From positions 16,070-80,069 of the forward strand of contig NZ_JAAEAH010000041.1 of NCBI RefSeq assembly GCF_010998615.1: a DNA stretch of 64,000 nucleotides, in the 5' to 3' direction. Made by a program: the position numbers and the translations under genes. The notes under the pieces are model-generated. The model did no database searches, was not told the origin of the DNA, and was given only the letters and a program-made list of their open reading frames with translations. This DNA is from Myxococcus sp. CA023 (GTDB lineage: Bacteria; Myxococcota; Myxococcia; Myxococcales; Myxococcaceae). Within the stretch, counting starts at the first letter, position 1. Every line of letters begins with the position of its first letter. This document shows positions 1 to 10,300 of this stretch, piece by piece.

Positions 1-146
1 CCATCATAGAGGTCCCGCGCCTGCCTTGTAAACGCGCGAGGATGCCTTGACCCCGCCGCCCCCCGTCCTTATCATTTCCAAAGACTCTGGCGGGAATTCC
101 CAATAGATTCGAGGATTTGGAAGCACTGTAGCTTTGTTCAAGGGCT
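1..146. other. Non-coding stretch before 6S RNA
   Basis: No frame here has the strong third-position GC bias of the real genes nearby. It is less GC-rich around 75-140 and presumably holds the 6S RNA promoter, but I could not fix a convincing -35/-10 pair. The gene further upstream lies outside the window. Confidence 0.4.
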
Positions 147-344
147 GTCCCCTGCGGGGCGCGTGATGCTCGGCAGAAATTCGAACCGATACGTCCATTC
201 CGGGGTCCGTTTCGGTCTCCATGTGCAAGCCCTCCCTCCTCACGGGGGATGAGGGAAGCCTGCGGAGGCATGACTTCGGTCCCCACCTGGCTTTTGAGGG
301 TTCAATGGACGCCGGGCACACGGCCATGCTGCGGGGGACTTTTT
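147..344 (+). ncRNA. ssrS: 6S RNA (SsrS)
   Basis: Global regulator RNA that binds housekeeping RNA polymerase holoenzyme by mimicking an open promoter. The ends form an 11-pair closing stem: GTCCCCTGCGG at 147-157 with CTGCGGGGGAC ending at 339, allowing two G-U pairs, followed by a run of five T. Inside it TGCTCGGC (167-174) pairs with GCCGGGCA (311-318). A large unpaired bubble follows on both sides (about 175-200 and 290-310), then a long interrupted hairpin capped by TCCCTC/GAGGGA. The length (about 190-198 nt), the stem-bubble-hairpin order and the place just 5' of fthC (the ssrS-ygfA arrangement known in proteobacteria) all fit. Exact ends are uncertain by a few bases. Confidence 0.85.
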
Positions 345-360
345 CTTTGGAGCGGCGTCG

Positions 361-984
361 GTGAGCGAGACGGTGGTGGAAGAGGCGGCGGCGAGGAAGC
401 AGACCCTACGAGAGGAGCTCACGGCGCGCCGGAAGGCGATGACGCCGGACCTCATCGATACGCGGGGTCTCAAGGTTCAGTCTCGGTTTCTGGCGGCGCC
501 GTATTATCAGAAGGCGCGCACGGTGGCGCTGTACGCCCCCATTCGGGGGGAAGTGCCAACCCGGGATATCCTGATTGCGGCGTTGCAAGACGGCAAGATT
601 GTCTGCTACCCGCTCTCACATGTTCACGGGCGGATTCTTTCGTTCCGTGCCATCAAGTCGGAAAGCGAGCTGGAACCGGGACGTTTGGGGGTGCGTGAGC
701 CCACCAACTCCGCGGACCTCATCGCGGTGGACCAGATTGACCTCTTCGTGGTGCCGGGCCTGGGCTTCACCCGGGAAGGCAAGCGGCTGGGGCGCGGGGG
801 CGGTTACTACGACGCCACCCTCCGCGCGGCCAGTCAGCGCAGTCGTCGGGTGGGCCTGGCCTTCAATGACCAGGTCATCCCCGTGCTGCCCACGACCGGG
901 GATGACGTCGACATGGACCTGGTCGTAACGGAGTCTGAGTCCCTGCGCGGCCTGTACCGCGACTGGGACTTCCTCGATACGTGA
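361..984 (+). CDS. fthC: 5-formyltetrahydrofolate cyclo-ligase
   Basis: ATP-dependent conversion of 5-formyl-THF to 5,10-methenyl-THF in the cytoplasm, keeping the folate pool usable. The 207-residue product carries the family signature LGRGGGYYD at about residues 143-151 and the PGLGFTREG stretch before it; length is normal for the family. The start is GTG at 361, with TTTGGAG 8-14 bases upstream, only about 17 bases after the 6S T-run, so the mRNA may arise by read-through of the 6S unit. It overlaps the next gene by GTGA. Confidence 0.93.
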   Translation: MSETVVEEAAARKQTLREELTARRKAMTPDLIDTRGLKVQSRFLAAPYYQKARTVALYAPIRGEVPTRDILIAALQDGKIVCYPLSHVHGRILSFRAIKSESELEPGRLGVREPTNSADLIAVDQIDLFVVPGLGFTREGKRLGRGGGYYDATLRAASQRSRRVGLAFNDQVIPVLPTTGDDVDMDLVVTESESLRGLYRDWDFLDT

Positions 985-1769
985 AAGTCCTCTTCATGGG
1001 GGACGTGGTGGGCCGCCCGGGTCTTCAGGCGGTCCGCACGCTCCTTCCGAGGGTCCGCGCGCAACACGGCGTGGACGTGGTGGTCGCCAACGCGGAAAAC
1101 AGCGACCAGGGCTCGGGCATCACTTCAGAGACGGCCCACTACCTGCTCGACAGCGGCGTTCAGCTGCTGACGAGCGGTAATCATTTCTACTCCAAGAAAG
1201 CCATCCTCCCCTGGGTGAAGGAGCATCCGGACCTGCTCTTGCGTCCGGCCAACTACCCCAAGGGCACGCCGGGCAAGGGCCACAGCGTGGTGAAGCTGCC
1301 GGATGGGCGCGCGCTGGGCGTCATCAACCTGGAGGGGCGCGTCTTCATGCGCACCGAGGCCAGCCCCTTCGAGGTGGTGGAAGGGCTGGTGGAGGAGCTG
1401 CGCCAGCAGACGCCCTGCATCCTGGTGGACATGCACTGCGAGGCGTCCAGTGAGAAGAACGCCATGGGCGTCCACCTGGATGGGCGGGTGTCCGTGGTGG
1501 TGGGGACGCACACGCACGTGCAGACAGCGGATGAGCGCATCCTCCCCGGTGGCACGGCCTTCATCACGGATGTCGGCATGTGCGGGCCGTTGGACTCCGT
1601 CATCGGCATGAAGAAGGAGTCCTCGCTGACGCGCTTTCTGGGCAAGCCGGCGCCCTATGAGGTGGCGGAGCGGCTCGTCTACCTGCAAGGCGTGGTGGTG
1701 GACATCGACGACGCCACCGGACGAGGCCGGAGCATCCACCGCGTGCGTGAGCACCTGCCAGGCACCTGA
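981..1769 (+). CDS. YmdB-family metallophosphoesterase
   Basis: Probable dinuclear-metal phosphodiesterase of the TIGR00282/YmdB family, whose characterised member cleaves 2',3'-cyclic nucleotides. The 262-residue product shows metal-site motifs in family order: GDVVGRPG at residues 7-14, NAEN near 39, TSGNH near 65, THTHVQTAD near 176 and TDVGMCGP near 195. Starts with GTG inside the end of fthC (4-base overlap), implying translational coupling. The actual substrate in myxobacteria is not known from sequence. Folate gene plus YmdB is a frequent bacterial pairing, but no functional link is evident. Confidence 0.88.
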   Translation: MKVLFMGDVVGRPGLQAVRTLLPRVRAQHGVDVVVANAENSDQGSGITSETAHYLLDSGVQLLTSGNHFYSKKAILPWVKEHPDLLLRPANYPKGTPGKGHSVVKLPDGRALGVINLEGRVFMRTEASPFEVVEGLVEELRQQTPCILVDMHCEASSEKNAMGVHLDGRVSVVVGTHTHVQTADERILPGGTAFITDVGMCGPLDSVIGMKKESSLTRFLGKPAPYEVAERLVYLQGVVVDIDDATGRGRSIHRVREHLPGT

Positions 1770-1825
1770 CCCCCGGTGGAGGAAGTGCGTCCACGGCTGG
1801 CGCACTTCGGGTAGCTTGCGGCGTC

Positions 1826-3088
1826 ATGAATCCGGACGCGCTGCGCAAGGCGACCCCCGAGGAGCAGTTCGAAGAAGTGACCCGTGGCACGGTGGACCTC
1901 CACGTGCCCGAGGACCTGAAGAAGAAGCTTCAGTACTCGTATGACACGGGCAAGCCGCTGGTCATCAAGGCGGGCTTCGACCCGAGCCGGCCGGACCTGC
2001 ACCTGGGCCACTCGCTGCTGCTCACGCGCATGCGGCGCTTCCAGGAGTTCGGCCACACGGTGGTGTTCCTCATCGGTGACTTCACGGGGTTGATTGGAGA
2101 CCCGACGGGCCGCAACGCCACGCGTCCGGCGCTCACGCGCGACGAGGTGAAGGCCAACGCGGAGACCTACAAGAAGCAGGTCTTCAAGGTGTTGGACGAG
2201 TCCAAGACGCAGGTGCGCTTCAACTCCAGCTGGCTGGACTCGCTGGGGACGGAAGGGATGATCCGCCTGGCCTCGCGCTACTCCGTGCAGCGCATGCTGG
2301 AGCGCGACGACTTCAAGAAGCGCTTCCGCGGCGAGGTCTCCATCTCCATCCACGAGTTCCTCTACCCGCTCCTGCAGGGCTACGACTCGGTGGTGCTCAA
2401 GGCGGACGTGGAGCTGGGCGCGACGGACCAGCTCTTCAACCTGCTAGTGGGCCGCCAGTTGATGAAGGAAGAGGGCATGGCGCCCCAGGTCATCATGACG
2501 GGCCCCATCCTGGAGGGCCTCAACGCGAAGGCGGTCGACGGGAAGATTGTCGGCGACAAGATGTCCAAGAGCCTGGACAACTACGTGGGCATCGACGAGC
2601 CGGCGGACACCATCTTCGGCAAGTTGATGAGCATCACCGACGACCTGATGTGGCGGTACTACGAGCTGCTCTCCGCGAAGACGCGGACGGAGCTGGCGGA
2701 GATGCGCGCCCAGGTGGAGTCCGGCGCGCTGCACCCCAAGGCGGTGAAGGTCGGCTTCGCGCAGGAGATGACGGCGCGCTTCCAGGGCGAGGAGGCCGGG
2801 AAGAAGGCCGCCGAGGACTTCGAGAAGCGCTTCGCGAAGAAGGAGCTGTCCACGGACGAGCTGCCCCTGGTGGAGGTGTCCCTGGGCGGCGCGGAGAAGC
2901 TGCCGGTGACGAAGCTGCTGCCGGAGTCGAAGCTGGTCGCGTCCGCCACCGAGGCGCGCAAGCTGATGGCGCAGGGCGGCGTGCGCATCAACGGCGAGAA
3001 GGTGCAGGACGCCAAGGCGGAGCTGGGCGCCGGCGAGTACACGGTGCAGGTGGGCAAACTGAAGGCAGCCCGCGTGAAGCTCGGTTGA
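1826..3088 (+). CDS. tyrS: Tyrosine-tRNA ligase
   Basis: Charges tRNA-Tyr. Class I synthetase signatures are both present: HLGH at residues 59-62 (in the FDPSRPDLHLGH context) and KMSKS at 245-249. A C-terminal S4-type RNA-binding region runs from about 355 to 420 (KLMAQGGVRING). The 420-residue length and insert pattern match the TyrZ-like branch rather than E. coli TyrS. It starts 56 bases after the phosphodiesterase gene, so probably in the same transcript; no strong Shine-Dalgarno is seen before ATG 1826. Confidence 0.96.
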   Translation: MNPDALRKATPEEQFEEVTRGTVDLHVPEDLKKKLQYSYDTGKPLVIKAGFDPSRPDLHLGHSLLLTRMRRFQEFGHTVVFLIGDFTGLIGDPTGRNATRPALTRDEVKANAETYKKQVFKVLDESKTQVRFNSSWLDSLGTEGMIRLASRYSVQRMLERDDFKKRFRGEVSISIHEFLYPLLQGYDSVVLKADVELGATDQLFNLLVGRQLMKEEGMAPQVIMTGPILEGLNAKAVDGKIVGDKMSKSLDNYVGIDEPADTIFGKLMSITDDLMWRYYELLSAKTRTELAEMRAQVESGALHPKAVKVGFAQEMTARFQGEEAGKKAAEDFEKRFAKKELSTDELPLVEVSLGGAEKLPVTKLLPESKLVASATEARKLMAQGGVRINGEKVQDAKAELGAGEYTVQVGKLKAARVKLG

Positions 3089-3134
3089 ATCTCCGGCCGG
3101 TGACGGCCGTCGCAGGCGCAGGACATGCCCCCCT

Positions 3135-3152
3135 GCCCCTCCTCTGAGGGGC
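3135..3152 (+). terminator. Hairpin after tyrS
   Basis: GCCCCTC (3135-3141) pairs perfectly with GAGGGGC (3146-3152) around a four-base loop in the gap between tyrS and the EndoU-type gene. There is no T-run, so it may be a weak or Rho-assisted terminator, or simply mRNA structure. Confidence 0.4.
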
Positions 3153-3184
3153 ACGGCGGGGACTGCTGTAGACTCCCGTGCGCC

Positions 3185-4285
3185 ATGCGTCTTTCCCTCC
3201 CCTGTCTCGCCCTGTTGCTGGGCGCCTCGCTGCCCGCCCTCGCGGGCCGCGGCGTCTTCGTGTCCGACGTCGCGGTGGACGCCCTCGAGCAGCCCGAGTC
3301 CCGCAAGGTCGTCTTCACGGTGGAGGCCGGGAGGCCCTACCCCCTGCTGAAGAAGGGCGGCCCCAACCGCGCCTGGTGCAAGCTGAGCGGCGCGTCCGCC
3401 GAAGGCTGGGTGTTGTGCGAAGGCGCGCCGGAGTCCACTGCGCCCGCCGCTCCGAGCGCGGCGGCCCTGGTGGCCGCGGACCGGGCCCACTCGGCGCGGC
3501 AGGTGGAGATGCGGGGCCCCGCGGGCAGCGTGGCCGCGCGTGACGCTGACAACGACGGCGACGAGGAACTGGCCGGCTCCGCGAGCTGGAAGCCGGCCAC
3601 CGGCTGCGCGACGACGTGTGACAGCGCACCACTGTTCGCGAAGCCGCCGCCCTTGTCCGCCATGGACCGGGAGGTGTTGGACCTGTGCCCCGCGCGTCCC
3701 GACGTCAGCGTGAGTGAAGGCGACGTGCGGCGATTCCTCTCGCGCCACTACGACGACCCGCGCCTCCAGCGGGCCCTGTCCGTGGCGGGCCGGCCCGGCG
3801 CGCGGCAGGCCAACATCGACTGGCTCACGGGCCTCTGGGTCAGCACCGGACCTCGCAACGCCTTCACGCACGTCTTCTGCGGCGACGACTGGCAGCGAGG
3901 CCCCATTGGCGGCCTGCACTTCCTGCCGCGTTATGCCCAGCTCGAGGCGGAGGGCCGCCTCTGCTACCAGGGCCCGGTACGCGGTGCCGCGGCCTTGAAG
4001 GGTGACGCCTACCTCATCCGCTTCAAGGGCGTGGCGCCCTGGTCCTGCGGTGAGAAGCGCGTCGGCGGCTTCTCACGCGGGCCGGACGCGGTGGGCCTGA
4101 TGTCCATTGGCACGCGCGCCTTCGCCCGGTGCTGCGCGCGCGGCGGGGCCAAGAAGGAAGGCGGCGTGTACTCGGCGCCGGACCTGGGCGGGACGAACTG
4201 GCGCATCTGGTGCGGCACGCGCAATGGCACCTACGGCATCGCCACCCTGCATCCCACGGACGACAAGGCCACCTGCGGGGAATGA
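3185..4285 (+). CDS. Secreted XendoU-like endoribonuclease
   Basis: Predicted exported nuclease. ATG 3185 is chosen because it directly begins a signal peptide (MRLSLPCLALLLGASLPALAG); the frame is open further up to 3125 but that part is not signal-like. After the signal is an SH3-like stretch (about residues 25-80, VEAGRPYPLLKKGG...WCKLSG...GWVLC), then a low-complexity linker, then the EndoU-like domain from about 165. Catalytic candidates are H229 (THVFCGDDW), H245 (GGLHFLPRY) and K291 (GEKRVGG). The spacings 16 and 46 are the same as H162/H178/K224 of Xenopus XendoU. The closing WCGTRNGTYGIATLHP also resembles the family end. The role could be predatory RNA degradation or a toxin; no immunity gene is seen next to it. 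Confidence 0.72.
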   Translation: MRLSLPCLALLLGASLPALAGRGVFVSDVAVDALEQPESRKVVFTVEAGRPYPLLKKGGPNRAWCKLSGASAEGWVLCEGAPESTAPAAPSAAALVAADRAHSARQVEMRGPAGSVAARDADNDGDEELAGSASWKPATGCATTCDSAPLFAKPPPLSAMDREVLDLCPARPDVSVSEGDVRRFLSRHYDDPRLQRALSVAGRPGARQANIDWLTGLWVSTGPRNAFTHVFCGDDWQRGPIGGLHFLPRYAQLEAEGRLCYQGPVRGAAALKGDAYLIRFKGVAPWSCGEKRVGGFSRGPDAVGLMSIGTRAFARCCARGGAKKEGGVYSAPDLGGTNWRIWCGTRNGTYGIATLHPTDDKATCGE

Positions 4286-4323
4286 GCCCGGGCTGAAGGG
4301 CCCACTCCCCGTGGTGGACCGCG

Positions 4324-7300
4324 CTACTTCGCCGCGCCCACCGTGAGCACCGCCCCGGCCGAGTACGCGGTGAACTCCGGCGCGTACATGGACTGCACCG
4401 TGGCGGGGCCCACCTTGAACTGGCCGGCCATGTTGGCGCGCAGCCGGTACTTGAAGGTGTACTCACCCGCGGGCAACTGCTCGAAGAAGAAGTTGGTGCC
4501 GGAGTCCCGCGTCTCCTCGTACCAGACGATGCCCAGGTCCCAGCGGTGGCGGGACTGCACGTTCTCCGGCTCCAGGCCCGCGGCGCGCGGATCTCTCAGG
4601 TGCACGTACTCCGCCGCGTGCTTCGCGCGCAGGGAGAGCTGCACCTCCACTTCGTCTCCGGGGAGCACCACGGCGCCCTCGGCCAGCGGCACGAGCCTGG
4701 CGTCCTTCCCCTGCCGCTCACGCAGGAAGTAGCGCCGCGACACCTGGAAGAAGTCCCCTCGGTCGCTGTCCGGCAGCTTCTCCGTGGAGAAGTGCCACGT
4801 CGCGGATGCGAAGGCGAAGCCCGGCGTCGTCTTCTCCACCACCACCGAGCTCATCGTCGCCGGATTCAACTCCGGCCCGGGCACGACGACCTGGTTCTTC
4901 TTGCCCGTGTACTCGTCCGGGGCGAAGGACATGCGCACCACGCGCGGGCCCACCGTCACCTGGGCGTCCTCGCGCACGCCCAGCGCGCCTTCCGCCTGAA
5001 GGTACTTCACCAGCGCGTACACCGACTCCGCCGTGGCGCGAGTGGACTTCCAGTGGTTGAGCTTCTTGTTCAGCAGCAGCCACTGGACCAGGCCCTCGCG
5101 GCGCGCGTCCTTCGGATTGAGCTCCGTCAGCGTGCGCAGCGCGAAGGCGTGCGTCTCCGTGGTGTCGTTGTACCAGAGCCAACTGCGGTCCTCCTGCGCC
5201 CAGTAGGTGCCCAGCTCGGGACTCGTCTTCGCCGAGTCCATGACACTCTCCCAGACGCGGTTGGCATCCGCGCCGCGCCCCGCGCGCTTCAGTGTCAGCG
5301 CCAGGTAGCCCTTGAGGTAGGGCGAGTGCTTCTTCCAGTGCTTGTAGCTGAACGCGAGCATCCGCGTCCGCTCCGCCTCGGTGAGGGCATCACCGGTGTA
5401 GCTCGCGTTCGGATACGCGGAGGCCGTGTAGTTGAGGAACGTGAGGAACTCCCAGCCGCGCTCCTCCTTCATCAGCTTCGTCGCGTACTCCTCGCGGAAG
5501 TGCCGCGCCAGGTAGCCCCAGGCGCCCCGGGTGATTTCCGGCGGGACTTCCACGCCGAACTCCATCGCGCGGGAGAGGCCATGCACGATGTAGAGCGTCA
5601 TGTACGGCGACGGCGGACCACCCGGCCACCAGGGGAAGCCGCCGCTGGACGTCTGCGCCTTGCGGAGCTTCGCCAGCGCGGACGTGCGCTCGGCGGCGGC
5701 GACCTTCGGGTCCAACACCTTCACCAGACCGGCCTCCGGCCCGGCGCCGCCCTTCGCCATCTCCAGCCAGGGCGTCTCCTCCAGCGCCATCTTCCGGTTG
5801 GGGTCCACCGCGTCCCACGTCTCCAACTGGGTGGGGCGCTCGCTCAGCTGTTTGGCCATCCGCGCCACCGACGGGTACTGCCCGTACAGGCTGGACAGGA
5901 TGCCCGTCGACACGAAGCGGTTGAGCGTCTGCTCCGTGCACTCGTAGGGGTAGTCCACCAGGTACGGCAGCGCCTGGAGCGCCGAATAGAACAGTTGCGT
6001 GTCCACCGTGACGACCAGCTGCTCGTTCACCCGCGTCGGGTCGCCGCCCGCGCGCAGGTCCTCGAACTGCATCGTCTTGGAGTCCTTGCCCTTCAGCGTC
6101 ACGAAGCGCGACTGCGCTAGGTGCATCCGGCCCGGCAACACCGGCAGCGGGCGCAGCTCACCATCACTGTGATTCTCCGAGCGCGCCACCACCCGGAAGG
6201 CAACGGGCCCCACCCGCGTGGGCGTGGTGAGCGGGAAGCGCAGGCGCGTCCCCTTCCCCGCCTCCACGCGGAAGGACTGCGACGCCTTCTGGACGCCGAA
6301 GTCCGACAGCACGCTCTTCTGCAGCTCCAGGTCCTGGATGTCCAACGTGAGCGTGCCCTGCATCGGGCGCGACGCCGCGTTGTTCACCATCACCTCCAAC
6401 ACCGCGCGGTCGCCCTCGCGCAGGAAGCGCGGCACATAGGGGCGCACCATCAGCTCCTTCACGCTCCGGGAGGTGCGCTGCAGTGAGCCGCCCTTCAAGT
6501 CACGCGTGACGGCGTGCACCCAGACGCTCCACGCCGTCACCGAGTCCGGCACGGTGAACTCCAGCGTCGCCGAGCCATCCGCCCCGGTGAGCACCTGGGG
6601 CGCCCAGAACGCGGTCTCCGCGAAATTGGAGCGCAGCGGCTGTGGCGCGTCCGGGGTCGCTCCCCCGCTGCCAAAGCGCTCTTCCTTGTCCGCCTGCATC
6701 TTCGCCTCGGCCCGGGCAGGCGCCTCGGCGGGCGGCGGGGGCGGCGCGCCCGGAGCCGGTGCCATGGACATGGTGGCCCTTGGCGCGGCGCCCTCCCGCA
6801 TGCCGCCCATCTCACCACGAACCATCTGCCGCATCCGCCGCCGGCCTGGGCCTCCCACCCCAAAGCCATCCCCGAAGAGCAAGGCGTCAGGCTCAGGCGG
6901 TGACCAGCTCGGCACCTCGCCATATCGCGCGTTCACCACCCACCGGGTGTCACCCATGCTCGCCGACGACTGCATGTCCACGGAGGCGTGCCACTGGGGA
7001 TACAGCGACGCCACGCTGGGCGGCGTCTGCTTCGCGAACAGGTCCAGTGACTGGTCATACATGTACGCGAGCAGTTCGGCAGTGCCCGCCTCCACCTTCG
7101 CGCCCTTCGGCCCCTTCACCGTCACGCGCCAGGTCTCCTTCGCGCCCGGGCGCAGCGTGTCGCGGAAGGTGGCGAACTCCAGCTGCAGCTCCTTGTCGTC
7201 CCAGGGCACGAAGATGGACTTCGAGAAGAGCAGGAACTGGTAGTCACGCACCGTGGACAGCGCCACGGTGAAGCCGCCGCGCAGCTCCGCCGTCACCGGC

Positions 7301-10300
7301 ACCTCCACCACGCCGGAAGACTGGCCCGCGGTGAGCTTGCGCCGGGAGATGCGCCGCTCTCCCTGGTAGATGTCGAGCAGCAGCGGCTGTCCCTTGAACC
7401 CCGAGACGGCCATCAACCGCACCACCTCCCCCACCCGCGCCGTCTCCCGCTCGGCCACCAGCATCGCGGGCACCGCGAGGGGCGTCGTCTTCCCGGCCAC
7501 CACCAGCTCGCGCCCCACGGTGTACGTCTGACCGAAGGCGTCCGTCGTCTCGTAGTGGAGCCGGTACGCGCCCGCCTTGAGCGACGGCAGCTTGAGCACG
7601 GCCAGGCCCTCGGTGTCGTGCTGCACCGAGCCGGTCGCCTGCTCGGCCCCATCCGTCCAGCCGCGAATGGTGGACTCCGGCGAATACGCCCCGAACCACC
7701 GAGGACGCAGATTGTCTCCCGGCGTGGGCGTGAACACCGCCTCGGGGTCCTTGTACTCCGGCAGGCCGTAGGGCTCGTCCGCGGGCAGCAGGGGCTGCGC
7801 GGGCTGCTTCAGCGCCACCAGCCGCCATTTGCCCGTCCCCGGCTGCGGCGCGCCATCCAGCGTGGAGCGCGTCAGCCGAACCTCGGCCGCGGCGCCCTCG
7901 CGGAGGAACCCCGTGTCCAGGTCCACACGCGCCTCCACGGCGACGAAGCCCAGCCGGAAGGCCCGGCTGGCCGAGCGCGTCTCACCGCCTTCGTCCGTCG
8001 CGTCCGCCTCGATGCGGTAGTTCCACGTCAGCCCCGGGGTGGCCGCGGACCGCTCATCCGCCTCTGGCGTGAAGCCGATGGTGAAGCCTCCGTCCGCGCC
8101 CAGCGGCGACGTGCCCGTCGCCACCACCTGCCGCTGCGAGGCCCCGGACGGCGAGCCCCACCACCACCAGGGCAGCACCGGCTCGCGGTACGCACGCCAC
8201 CGCACGGAGCCGGACGTCACCGGCATGCCGAAGTAGTAGCGAGCCTCGCCCTGGAACGTCGCGGGCTGGTTGAGGCGCAGCTGCGCCTTCGCGTCCTTCA
8301 GCGTCACCTCGAAGGTGGGCCGCTTGTACTCCTCCACGCGAATCGCCGCGCGGCCCCCCGCGCTCACAATCACGGACCACGCCCCCAGCATCCGGCCGGT
8401 GGGAATCGTGAACTCGCCCGCGGCGGAGCCGAAGTCGTTGGTGCGGACCTCCCGGGACTCCACCACCTGGTGGTTCGGGTCGAACAGCGTCACCTGGAGC
8501 GGGCGGTCCGCCAGCGTCTGGTAGCGCGCCTGCTCGCCCCGGCCGCTGAAGGCCACCGCCTTCCACAGCACCTTCTGCTGGGGCCGGTACACCGCGCGAT
8601 CGGTGAAGACGAGCGCCGATTGGACGTCCCCGGGCTGATGGCGCTTGTAGAACGGTACCTGGCCCGGGTGCAGCAGCGCGTTCCGTCCGACGCCAGCCAC
8701 CAGGACGTAGCTGCGGTAGCCATCGCCCGGGACCGAGTCGAAGGTGGCCGCGCCGTCCGCGTCCGAGAGGATGCGCGCCGCCTCCTTGAAGCCCTGTCTG
8801 TAGTCGACGCGGATGAGGCGCAGGGGAACCTTCGGCACAGGCTCGCCGGTGTCACCGTCCACCAGCCGCACCTCCAGCAGGTCCCCGTTCGAGGGCCGCG
8901 TGACGATGACCCAAGGCGTCACCGTCAGGTACACCGCGACGATGCGGTTGTTCGTCGCGCGGAAGTCCTCGTGGGCGGAGGCCATGATGACGTACGTCCC
9001 CCGGGCCGTGAGCGGCGGCGTGACGAAGGTTCGGTGCTCCCGGAAGTCCTCCGTCTTCGGCAGCGGCACGCTCCAGGTGGCCACCGGGCGCTGGCCCTTC
9101 ACCAGGGCCTTCAACGGCGCACTGTCCGGCATGAGGTTGTAGTCATCCACCTGGGCCAGCCGCTTCTCCAGGTCCACGGAGTACGCACGGAAGTGCAGCA
9201 TGGACACGTTGCGGTGGGTGACCTCGACGGAGCGGCGGCCCGGCCCGTCCGACGCCAGCGAGCCCATGCTGAACTCGGGCGCCTCGATGGCGGCCATGAG
9301 CACGCGACAGCGCTGCGCTCCCGTGGACTGGGGGTAGGTGGCCGCGCACGCCTTCGCCAGCGAGTGGGCACGCACGGCGTGGTCCGCCGCTCGCTCCATC
9401 TCCACGAGCTGGGCCTGCCCCATGGTCGACCACGGCACGTCGCGGAACGCGGGCAGCAAGGCGGCCAGGTGTTGCCGGATGCGGGTCCGGTCGGCCGTGT
9501 CCGTGAAGTGCTGGTGCAGCACCGTGTAGCGCTGCAGCCGGGCCTCCAGCGCCGACTCGCGCCGTCCCGCGGACTGGTGCCACGCCTCCAGGTCCCCGAG
9601 CACCGCCGCCACCTTCACCAGCGGATGGACGCCGGGGTCCGTCAGCGCCACCTTGGGCGTCCCCTCCAGGAGCGCGCCCAGGTCCAGCCGGTACGCCTCA
9701 TTGGCCTGCTCGGGCCGCCAGTGCGAGCTGTCCGCCAGCAGCGACACGCGCAGGTACGACACGGCATCCCGCAGCGTGGAGCGCAGCCCCACCGGGTAGG
9801 TGTTGGGCTTCACGTACTCGGACAGCGCCTTCAGGGGCTCACCGCCCAGTTGCTGCCGCTGCTTCCACACCTCCTCGTAGGCCCGCTGGGCCTCGCTCAG
9901 AATCTCCTCGTAGGTCCACGCCTTGAGGTCCACCGGCCCGGAGGACGCCACGGACTCGCGCTGGCGCACCTCCCAGCCGTAGGCTTGCGCATAGGTGACG
10001 AGCGCGGTCGCGTAGTAGAGGTTCAGCGTCGCGCGAGGCAACGTGCCCTTGGGCCAGGGCTGCTCGCGCAGGAAGCGCACCGCCGTCTCGTAGCCATGCA
10101 ATTCGGTGCGCAGTTGCACCGTGCGCACCAGCGCGCGCGTCCACTCGGCCTCGTCGCCCTTGGACTTCGCCTGCGCCAGACGGGCCTCGGCGCCCTGGGC
10201 GGCGGCCTCCAGCTTCTGCGCTTCGACCATCCCCTCGATGGCCTTCCACGAAGGCGGCGCCTTGCCCTGCCCCAGCACGGGCGAGGTCAGCAGCAATAGG

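Noticed and set aside
2444..3919. Long minus-strand open frame across tyrS and the EndoU-type gene
   Set aside because: Shadow of high-GC coding; composition is His/Gly/Arg/Leu-rich without domains, and the plus-strand genes are certain.
7555..10299. 914-codon plus-strand frame opposite the macroglobulin
   Set aside because: Arg/Ala/Gly-rich translation with no motif; the macroglobulin on the other strand has full domain support.
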